The notes beneath the pieces were generated by a model. It made no database searches, was not told the origin of the DNA, and saw only the letters and a program-made list of their open reading frames with translations. A program made the position numbers and the translations under genes. Shown here one piece after another: positions 55,234 to 64,000 of a DNA stretch of 64,000 nt; within the stretch, counting starts at the first letter, position 1; each line of letters opens with the position of its first letter. Source of the DNA: Mikania micrantha (taxonomy: Eukaryota > Streptophyta > Magnoliopsida > Asterales > Asteraceae). The DNA lies in contig CM018682.1 in the NCBI GenBank assembly GCA_009363875.1, forward strand, positions 61,092,031-61,156,030. Reading direction: 5' to 3'.

Positions 55234-57892
55234 TGTAACAACTATAAGAAAATCCCAACAAACTTAAACATAAAATTGTAATTAGATAATAAGGCCCAAT
55301 ACGGTATAAAGGCCCAATAAGATATAAAGGCTCAATAAGATGTGAAGTCCCAAATAGGCCCATTGAAAGCCCAATTAGGCCTAGTAAGGATTTTAAACAG
55401 GACTTAATGTGTGAACACCGGTATTAACTAATTAAACGTTCTGACTCCCGAGCTGAGGTAAATAGCCTTGATAAATACCTATTTTAAAAATATTTACAAT
55501 ATTAAAAATATAAGAATGCATTTCGGAGCGAGAAAATAATTAAATGTGTTAACTACGTCGTCTACGCGATATTAACGTGTTTTAACTTAATAAAGTAAAC
55601 AAATTAATTTTAACGGATAAAATAAACATTTTAATGATATCTTAGGTTATTTTTGTTTATCCAATAAGTGTTGGGTCGAGAATGTTAAACGAAAACGAAA
55701 AACAATCGTGATACGAGTACGATACGCATTATACGCATATTAAACCCTAGATAAACCCTAATTATAAAATGGAGCCACTCATTCTTGCTTCTCATTTCAC
55801 CAGCCGCCACACACACTTGTGTGTGTTCCAGCCGCCCCCAAACACATACGAGAGAGGGAGAGATGAGGCAAGCTGGTAACCACTCCGGTTGGCTCTCCGG
55901 TGAACCTTCGACATCCTCAACTGAACAGGTAGCCTCCTTCTTCCAGCCAAGAACCACCCATTTGCCTCCTTCCTGATCTTCTGTACGTGGAACCTGCTTT
56001 CCAATGGCGTTTGAATCACCAAGGGCTTGCACCCGACTCCAGCTACGGCAGAAAGGTGGTCGGCGACTCCTGGTTCATGCTGTGTATCCCTTTTTCAGCT
56101 GATGACTTCGACGATTAGGGTTTCTCAAGACACTCCAAGCGGAGCATCGGTGGTACAGGTTTACCGATGGGCATCTTTCACCCCAACTGAAAACCGAAGG
56201 TAAGAGCGACTATACGAGCTCCGATCTATGAATGCATGTCGTTCCTTTTAAAGATTTTCGTGTTTGATGTGTGTTTTGTTCGACTACAACCACGAGATGA
56301 GGGTGAGATTTGTGTAAAGAGAGCCGATACCTCACTTGTTCGGCCATCTTGTGACCTTCGGCCAAGATGACCAACGCGACGGGCGACCTCAACAACCGAG
56401 ATATCCCTTTTCCCCCTCAAGCTCTTAATCCCTGCAGTGGCCTTGACCCTTAAACGCGTGACTATGGTGATGGTCTTTGCCCCTGACCACTATAAAACTG
56501 CTAGGTAAGCGGCGACTAGGGTTATGAACGAGATTAAGGAATATAGCAGCTGTGGTTAACGTCCAAGACAGCAGCGGCTAGAAGTTTGCCTTGAAACACA
56601 ATCGGTGGTGGTCCTAAGGATGGTGCAAGGTTGTCCGTCCGTCTCTCAACATACAACCGACAAACTAAGGTAAGATACTTTGCCCTAAACCTCTAACGGG
56701 GCGCATGCGTGTTCACTACACAAACGTTTTGTGCTAATATGTGTGTTGGGTTTGTTCTCACGATAATGATGGGTTCAACAGGAAGCTGTTGGCTACTACC
56801 AAGCTGCCACCATGACGAGATGGTGGTGGTAAGTTGTGGGGCTGAAGAAGTTGGAGTGGATGAGTGTTTCTAATTTCAGTCAACAAAAGTCAAAGCAGAT
56901 TAGGGCCGGTCAAACTCTCAACGATAAAAACCGATTGATCGATTGTATTCGTTTTATAAAACGAGTTTAGAAACATGTTCGGGTTAAGAAACAAACAATC
57001 GATTAATTTAAACTGGTTTTATATACGCGAGACGAACGAATAGGAAGGTAAAACCGCATGCCATAAACTTATTAATTACGATTTACAAACATAAACTTGG
57101 TTGAGCTCATAGTTAAATTAGGTAAAATATACACAAGTTATACATTTGAAAATGATGGTTACAAACCATTAAACGTGTGTGATTATCTTAATAGATTCGG
57201 AGAGGCATACATATGTAAAAACAACTACAAAATCCTAAAAACTTGACATACGAAAATTTCAATTTAAAACATAACAAATTATATTGTGTTAACATAAACT
57301 ATATACATATACGTATATATGATAAATACGAGTTAAATGGGTATTACAAGTCTTAGATATGTAATATTAATACTTGTTGGTATTTATTTTTAAACTTGTA
57401 GTATAGAGCATACGAACATACTTAGAACTTTATTTAATGGAGTCTTGTAAAATTAAATACTCAACAAGTGTGTTAAATACAAATAATATTTTAGCTCTTT
57501 AGAATTTGAATCATTATGTATATGCACTAATAGAAATATACCCAAAATGTTTTAGTTATAATTAAATATGTATTATATGTTCATAAAACCTCATAATAAC
57601 ATTATAATATTCTTTAACATAATTGTTAATTTACTTTGTTCTACAAATAATGGCTTTATAAGTAAAGAAGGCTATACGAATACTAATATTCATATCCATA
57701 TGCATTCTATATAAATAGCATGACATTATAGTTAATTTAGAAGTTAAATAAAGATTTTGATGAGAAATATAACATGGTAAACTTATTACCTAGAAAATAA
57801 TATTATTAATACAAAATGTTATTATACTAATCATACAATTAATCACGAATTCATTAAGAATTGTGAAACATTGTATTTTGGTAAGTAATACC

Positions 57893-57894
57893 AC

Positions 57895-57987
<93 letters not shown>

Positions 57988-57988
57988 C
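57893..57988 (+). repeat. ATT microsatellite, E 3' LTR
   Basis: About 31 uninterrupted ATT units. On the other strand it reads as a poly-Asn frame, which is an artefact. Confidence 0.9.
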
Positions 57989-58262
57989 TATACTACTATA
58001 TGATACATATAGGAAGGACAAAATAGTAATTAACTTAAATCTCTTAAAATTAAGAGTTTTACAACTCTTATAGCATATGATACAACTTTTTAAATCTAAT
58101 ATAAAAGTTTTTTTTTCTACCTTCATTTTGTCCCACATTGATAGCTTATTATAATTTATGTGAGATAAAGTGATTATAAAAGAAAACACCTCAAAACAAA
58201 TTAATCACATCTTGACATTTTTGGCACATTTGGCCTTTTATGTTTTAAGTTAAAGTCATTTT

Positions 58263-58389
58263 TAATTTCCTAAGTTAAAAAAACTTGCTTTGATGGCGGT
58301 TATGACTCAAAAACGAAACATGCAAACATTTAAAATCACCAACTTAAGTGTTATGTTTCCCGCCGCATCGCGCGGGCATCTGACTAGTT
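58263..58389 (+). mobile_element. Small insertion in E 3' LTR with a Helitron-like 3' end
   Basis: Absent at the matching place in the 5' LTR (about 49146-49155). It ends CCCGC-CGCATC-GCGCGGG hairpin, then CATCTGACTAG before T, resembling the terminal hairpin plus CTRR of Helitrons. The 5' end is not clear and a short AT-rich repeat follows (58389-58432). Confidence 0.4.
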
Positions 58390-60213
58390 ATTATTATTAT
58401 TATTATTGTTATAATTATAATTATTATATTTGATTATGATTTTACCTAAGAATGTTTACCTACATTTAAACATAGAAATTTAATTATGAATATTTTAAAC
58501 ACCCTTTTATTCAACCTTTACAAATAATTACAATAGCTATAAACAATGATTACCACATGTAACATATCTTAGATACTAATGTTAATTTCAACTATCTTGT
58601 AATGTATGAAATTCCTACTAATTATCCCTACTGCTAACAAGTTAGGTGAATACCTTATAATAATTGTCTTATTGATTTGCAATACTTTATGCATTACATT
58701 AATTTATATTATTAGTAAAGCACCATGACTAGTAATACAACTAAACAAATTGGTTGTTGATCGTCTCTAGGGTTAGACAACAATAAAACTTAAGGATGCT
58801 AGACTCAATACAAACTAATTAATTTAGACGCCACAAATATACTAGTTACATAAGATGGTCATGATGTAGCATGCTAGTTGTTATATTAAACATAAATTAA
58901 TAATAACCTTTCACATACATTTATATGTACAATTGTATAGTAGGATTTCACTAGGTATGGTAACATAAAGAAACTTTAAACTAGTAAACTCTAAACACAT
59001 TAACCCAAAGAGCTCAACCACAGTAAACAACCATGATGTATGAAATCTACAACTTACACATGTATAAATGAATACAAATAGGAACTCGCTTTGATGATAA
59101 CTCTGGGAACATAGCAAAATCATGCATAGTGGCACAATGACATGTTTGTACAGGAACAAAAGGAACCAATTAAAGCAACCAGGTGAGTTCATGTGATCCC
59201 TTTTCTTTTTACTGTTTTGGGATACTGAAAGCATGCTCCATAAACTGTTTATAAAATTATATTTATGATGTGATAATGAACGTCCGTTTCAAATGTAATT
59301 GCTTCCCCTAGAAATTAAACATAATTTGCAACCATTAACTCATAAGGAGAGCCGGTGAGTATATGGGTAGTACTACTTGGGGAATCCCCCACGCACAGTG
59401 GCCCGAAAGGGTGGCCTTATAAGATAAAGTTGAAACCCCACTGAGGTTAATGTCAACCGTTGTGGCATATATTCTTTATGATACATTTACACCGAGAGCA
59501 GGAACGGGTCTCGGAATGGGAAGTAAATTAGAATGACCATGTTATGGGCTAACATTATAAGAGTGTAACATTTGTGCATATAGTCATGAAGTTGTAAACA
59601 GTGTTAGAACAGTGTCTGTTCAGTTTCAGTTCAATCAATGTGTTTCAGTATGTTCATAATGTGTGCTTGTGTGTTACAGGATCTTAGTAGTCAGAAAACA
59701 AGTATTTATTATTTATTTACAGTCAATTACACTAGGCAAGAGCAGTAACTGGTTATATCGAAACAGTGGTGGGCAGCGAGAGTGAGCCCTATACATATAC
59801 TGCGTTCGGTGTAACAGGTTAGTGTTAGTGCGTAGTGTCGAGACGAATATTATGACATTTAATTAATTCAACCAAGATCGTAATCTGTAAGCGAGACTGA
59901 GTATAGTTATGGGTGACGATCCATAATAGTACGAATGTTGAACTTATAATTACGATTAAACGACTTTAAATATTTTAATACGATCGGAAAACGTACGCGA
60001 TTGCGGGTATACACGTAAATTGTGAATGTTTTAACGATCCGACAACACACGAAGAGTAAAAATATTATATTAATTATTTTATATTTTTACAATTTTGAAA
60101 CTCATCATTTTATTGAGTTTAATATCTATTTTACATTAAAACCGCGTAAAATACGCGTTACGTTCCGGAAACGCGAACCGAGCGACCGAAACGGACCCGA
60201 AAACCACACGGGC

Positions 60214-60220
60214 TATAAAA
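60214..60220 (+). promoter_or_regulatory. TATA box, element F LTR
   Basis: TATAAAA in CGGGCTATAAAAGCC, followed by CT repeats (60268-60303), a typical plant leader. CGAGGTAATG near 60434 could be a first splice donor. Confidence 0.6.
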
Positions 60221-60615
60221 GCCTTGAAGAAGACCATTTTCTTCATAAATTCCACCAACAAACCTTTCTCTCTCTAATAGTTCGTCTACCCTCTCTCTCT
60301 CTAAAAACCAAACTTTAATCGATCGTATCTCACTCGTTTCTCGACGGATTTCGGTGTTCTTGGTGTCCACGCGAAGCTCTCGACATTCTCTACACGGGAG
60401 TACAAGATTTTCGCAGATCCATCCAGCAAATCGCGAGGTAATGAAGCTTGAAAGATCACGAGTTTAGGGTTTTCAAACGTGGGTTTGTTTAAACCCGACC
60501 CTTAGCCGGATCTAGTCATCCACACTCATTTTCGAGACCCTAGAAACATTTCCTGATGCTGGTTTAGATTAGATCGAGGTCTGATACAAGTGATCGATGA
60601 TGGTGATGATGATGA

Positions 60616-61130
60616 TAGCAGGTTCGGCGGCCAAACCTGCATTCACAGCCGGCCGAACCCTAATGGATTCCCACGAACCAGTATGGTTCGTCAACCTTCT
60701 GCCGAACCCTTAGGGAAGGATCTCACGAACCTGTGTCGAATCATCAAGCCATCACGAACCCTTGTCGAACCAGCTCTCTCCCACGAACCCTACATGAAGA
60801 TCATGCACGAACCTTGCATGGTTCGTGGCATGCACAGCGAACCCTAATCACATCCACGAACCCTGTGCTTGCAAACGAACCTTGTATGGTTCGTTGGTCA
60901 GTGTGGCGAACCCCTGTGGATACCACGAACCCTCTAGATCATGCCCATGCAGACGAACCATCGGTTTAGGCGAACCCTTGTCCAGTCAGCACTAGCAGCG
61001 AACTATCATGAGCCTTATGACTTGGCCGAACCCTTGAACATTTTATCCTCACCGAACCATTTGGTTGTAGGGACGAACCATCACTTGTAGCCGAACCTTA
61101 GGCCACCAACAGGAAGGGTTCGCTGCCTAA
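60616..61130 (+). repeat. CGAACC/GGTTCG motif array in F LTR
   Basis: More than twenty copies of ACGAACC, CCGAACC or GCGAACC and several GGTTCG inversions at irregular spacing of about 15-35 bp, downstream of the TATA box. Confidence 0.75.
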
Positions 61131-61825
61131 GATGGCAGCCCAAACCTATTCGGCCCAATCCGGTTCTTCAAGGCCCAATTTCATTAGCACTTAGCCCATA
61201 GGTTTCAACTAAGCACAATAGGGTTAAATTGGCTTATTATGGTCTAATTAGCCCGATATTATCTTAGAAACTTGTGTGGGTTACATACACATTAGTGGGC
61301 CCAATTAAATTCTTAGGCCTAATCTAAGCTCATTAGGCTCACCATTAACCTAATTGGCCCATGGACTCGGTTTAAGGACCATCATGGTTTCATGGGCTTA
61401 AGGCCCAATGTGAGACCTTCGACTTATAATACTTGTGAATTGATCATGAATTGGTTAGGTTATAACCTAATAACAATCATGAAGATAAATTCACAATCGC
61501 AAGACTTGAAAACAATTGAACATCTTTTCACAACAAATGGTAATCAATGGCTATCAAACTTCTTAAACAAATATCATTTATGCATAAGAATTATGCATCA
61601 AAGAGCATTTCATAAGTTTCTTGGACCCATGATCAATCAAAGGATTCAAAACATAACATTCAAGATTTCACAACAATCTTAAACATGAGAACGCAAGTCA
61701 ATCAATGAATCAAAGTCTAAACAATTATAAATCCTATATCTTATGTATGATTACAATGTTATAGGAAACAATTAGAAGTCCTGTTTGCTACTTGCTATCT
61801 GTTTAAGTTCAGAGTCTACTGCAGA

Positions 61826-61880
61826 CAGGTGAGAACTCTAGCCCCTCTTTTACTGTTTTACAACTGTTTTGGGGTGGAAC
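61826..61880 (+). promoter_or_regulatory. Conserved donor-like box in F LTR
   Basis: GACAGGTGAGAACTC, then CCCCTCTTTTACTGTTTT and ACTGTTTTGGGGTGG. Confidence 0.5.
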
Positions 61881-62158
61881 ACGTGATCAAAACCGCTATT
61901 TCAATCTTGTCTCATTACACAAGTTATGTGTAAGTCATAAACATTTCAGGTTCATCTTACGAATCCAAGGGATTCATCAAATGTTTAAGGAAATTGTCAA
62001 CTGTTTAAAAGGAATTATTTACTATTAAACCCTTATTACCAAAAAGGATTTTATAATGTTTTCTTGAAATGTTTTATAACAGTTTTACTCAAATGTTCTT
62101 TTAGAGGATTTTACAAACCTTTTGTTATAAACCTTGTTATTACACAAGGTCATCACAT

Positions 62159-62382
62159 CATGGTATTCAAAACAAGTGGTTCACAACATGGTATCCAAAT
62201 TCATTGGTTCAAAACATGGTATTCAAAACAAGTGGTTCACAACATGGTATCCAAATTCATTGGTTCAAAACATGGTATTCAAAACAAGTGGTTCAAAACA
62301 TGGTATTCAAATTCATTGGTTCAAAACATGGTATTCAAGTCAAGTTGTTCACATCATGGTATTCAAATCAAGAGATTCATTT
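62159..62382 (+). repeat. 28-bp tandem array in F LTR
   Basis: CATGGTAT recurs at 62159, 62187, 62215, 62243, 62271, 62299, 62327 and 62355, exactly 28 bp apart. The first copies alternate between ACAAGTGGTTC and ATTCATTGGTTC versions, so there is a 56-bp higher-order unit. Confidence 0.9.
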
Positions 62383-62871
62383 CATGTTACATAAACAAAG
62401 GATTCAACTCGTGGAGTTAAATCCAGGTTTTCAATAAGACATTAACACATCCGGTTAAAGTAAGATTCAGAAAACATGGTGTCCATTGTTGTAAACAAAC
62501 TTATAAACCCATCAAGTATCATATTCATTAGCGTTAGTACTGGGTGATCACAACAAGGGAAAGCGGACACATACATTGGGGCAGGCCGATTGCTGCAGTT
62601 AGTTTTTAAATCTGTTTTATAAACTAACTGCAGATTTCGGTTACATATGGTTTATTCAAAACTGTTGACATATTATCTAACTCCAAACGTGGTTTGGGAC
62701 TTGATATTATATGTTGACTCATGTGCAAACAGTGATTGGACTGTTTACACTCATTTTCTTACTTGATGTTAGTTTGGGTTGCAGCTCATCCGTGTGAATC
62801 TTATGATGCTTTAACTTACCTATGTCTTATATCATATACTCATGTTTACAAATGCTTAAACCTATTGTTCT

Positions 62872-62916
62872 CACCAACTACGTCTGTAGTTGACAGTTAC
62901 TTTTCACGTGTTTCAG
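62872..62916 (+). promoter_or_regulatory. CACCA hairpin and acceptor-like box in F LTR
   Basis: CAACTAC, loop GTCT, GTAGTTG form a perfect 7-bp stem (62875-62892) within CACCA...GAC, then CACGTGTTTCAGG. Confidence 0.5.
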
Positions 62917-63239
62917 GTAATCAGGTTTAAGACAATCTCAGGGACAACTAAGGAGACCATTCTAAGATAGAACAAGATGAAGAAACATGCTAGGATGGAA
63001 TAGAAACTCACTAAATCCTAAATGTTTAATTGTCTTGTTTGGAGTCTTATTTTGTAAACTATATTGTGGGTCTGTAGTTGTCTTACTTTTGTAGATAGAT
63101 TGTCTGTACCTAATCAACTGTCTAAACATTATGAAATGTAGTAATCCATTGTGGTTGTTCTTATTCAATACTTGTGCATGATTCAACTGATCATACGTCA
63201 CCGCGCCGTGGATTCCGCACGCGGCGCAGGGGTGTGACA

Positions 63240-63300
63240 GGTTGGTATCAGAGCCAAGGTTGTAGAGAACTAGGAAAAACCCAATGTTTAATGACCTAGA
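63240..63300 (+). other. Element F primer-binding site and downstream hairpin
   Basis: TGGTATCAGAGC at 63243-63254. CTAGG (63270-63274) pairs with CCTAG (63295-63299) across a 20-nt loop. Confidence 0.75.
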
Positions 63301-63499
63301 CTATAACCTAAGCTACCCAATAGGACTAAGTGCTATAGGCTTGAGGATACTTAGGATCTAAGTAACTTAAGTGAGCATTAAGTCTACAATAAGCTTGAAA
63401 GATCTTAGGGACATTTTTCTAAGATTAGACATCGAGTCAAGGAATTTGAACCGGAATTCTATAATTTTAGAAACCGGATTAAATTCTCACACATATGCA

Positions 63500-63890
63500 T
63501 TTAAGGATTTCAGAGGCAAGGATCTGTATTCTTAGTATCCTTGATCTGAAATTCTCACACAGAGATCATTATAGAAATTCAGAGGCAAAGATCTGTAGTT
63601 TCAGTATCTTTGATATGAATTTCTTGTCATATTCATTATGGGATTTAGAGGCAAAGATGGGTATCTTTGATCTAAAGTCCTTGTCATATTCATTATAGGA
63701 TTCAAAGGTCAAGATCTATTAATTTAGAACTTGGATTTGAGATCCTTGTCATATTCATTATAGGATTCAAAGGTCAAGATCTATTAACTTAGAACTTGGA
63801 TTTGAGATCCTTGTCATATCACTATAGGAATTCAAAGGTTGAGGTCTATTAATTTAGAACTTAGATTTGAAATCCTTGTCATTGTTATCA
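63500..63890 (+). repeat. 65-bp tandem repeat in F leader
   Basis: TTCAAAGG lies at 63701, 63766 and 63831 (65-bp steps) with long identical flanks (AAGATCTATTAA, CTTGGATTTGAGATCCTTG). More diverged units extend back to about 63509 with 57-69-bp spacing. No coding sequence recognised. Confidence 0.8.
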
Positions 63891-64000
63891 TTATCATGGA
63901 TTCATTATCATAGGAACTTTATGACTTAGAATCTGTGTAACAGTATTCTTTAGTTGAAGTTCTCACAGGAAATCATTATGCTCAGTACTGTAAGTATTGG

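Larger units (their letters stand above)
46142..59563 (+). mobile_element. Element E: large gypsy-type LTR element without coding capacity (LARD-like)
   Basis: Two LTRs of about 4.56 kb (46142-50700) and at least 4.33 kb (55234-59563, cut by F) surround a 4.5-kb interior with a primer-binding site and polypurine tract but no recognisable gag or pol. Long LTRs plus a non-coding interior are the definition of LARD elements, which depend on proteins from others. The CGAGGACGAAATTC text before the purine tract is typical of gypsy. Confidence 0.8.
55234..59563 (+). repeat. Element E 3' LTR, interrupted by F
   Basis: Matches 46142 onward until ATTATAAGAG, where element F begins. It carries an insertion of about 150-180 bp (58263-58432) and a longer ATT run relative to the 5' LTR. 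Confidence 0.85.
59564..63239 (+). repeat. Element F 5' LTR
   Basis: 3676 bp. It holds a TATA box (60214), a pyrimidine-rich leader, a CGAACC motif array (60616-61130), GGCCCAA motifs (61130-61400), a donor-like box (61826), a 28-bp tandem array (62159-62382) and the CACCA hairpin (62872-62916). Confidence 0.75.
59564..64000 (+). mobile_element. Element F: gypsy-type LTR element, 5' LTR and start of interior
   Basis: TGTAACATTT starts directly in E's LTR. The 3.68-kb LTR ends GGGGTGTGACA at 63239, followed by a primer-binding site. The interior continues past the window, so neither coding region nor the far target duplication (expected AAGAG) is visible. Confidence 0.75.

Noticed and set aside
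57854..58189. Poly-asparagine protein on the minus strand (also 48755-49027)
   Set aside because: Translation of an ATT microsatellite.
62064..62437. Overlapping frames in all three phases with HGIQ/KTWYS repeats
   Set aside because: The 28-bp array is not a multiple of three, so the same repeat cycles through all frames.

Overview
The window looks like intergenic heterochromatin from a flowering plant and consists almost entirely of nested LTR retrotransposons. I found no ordinary host gene, tRNA or rRNA gene. The evidence for a plant is the mix of Ty3/gypsy elements (gag-PR-RT-RH-INT order) with Ty1/copia Sirevirus-type elements (INT-RT-RH order plus an extra ORF downstream of pol), all with primer sites complementary to initiator-Met tRNA. 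The extra ORF of the copia element resembles proteins I know as abundant in Asteraceae genomes, so a daisy-family eudicot is my best guess; this is inference.

Layout. (1) 1-6522: a tandem array (LTR-internal-LTR-internal-LTR-internal, period about 2.28 kb) of a small gag-only copia element, here called Cop1. (2) 6523-26617: gypsy element A, flanked by the 5-bp duplication GCTTC, inserted in the third Cop1 unit. A is itself a three-LTR composite, and its right LTR is split by gypsy element B (14885-24652), which has two 2.3-kb LTRs and a nearly full gag-pol. (3) 26618-26931: the Cop1 gag resumes. (4) 26932-46141: a minus-strand Sirevirus-like copia element C. It is split inside its RT/RNase H by gypsy element D (32097-43979, target duplication AGCGG, nearly identical 2.81-kb LTRs). 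(5) 46142-59563: element E, with 4.56-kb LTRs around a non-coding interior, inserted in C's right-hand LTR piece. (6) 59564-64000: element F, a 3.68-kb LTR plus the start of its interior, inserted in E's right LTR and running off the window.

Order of events: Cop1 array, then A, then B; C, then D; C, then E, then F. The coding regions are all broken to some degree: B has one frameshift and two nonsense codons, D is riddled with lesions, C lacks gag and half its integrase, and A, E and the visible part of F have little or no recognisable coding sequence.

The most interesting signals are non-coding. All five gypsy families carry a stem-loop starting 27-29 nt downstream of the primer-binding site, although the stem sequences differ between families. 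All five also carry, near the 3' end of the LTR, a CACCA-stem-loop-GAC hairpin with compensatory changes, preceded by a conserved splice-donor-like box. Three otherwise unrelated families (Cop1, C, B) place a private array of short dyad-symmetric motifs directly upstream of the TATA box and repeat the same motif again elsewhere in the element.
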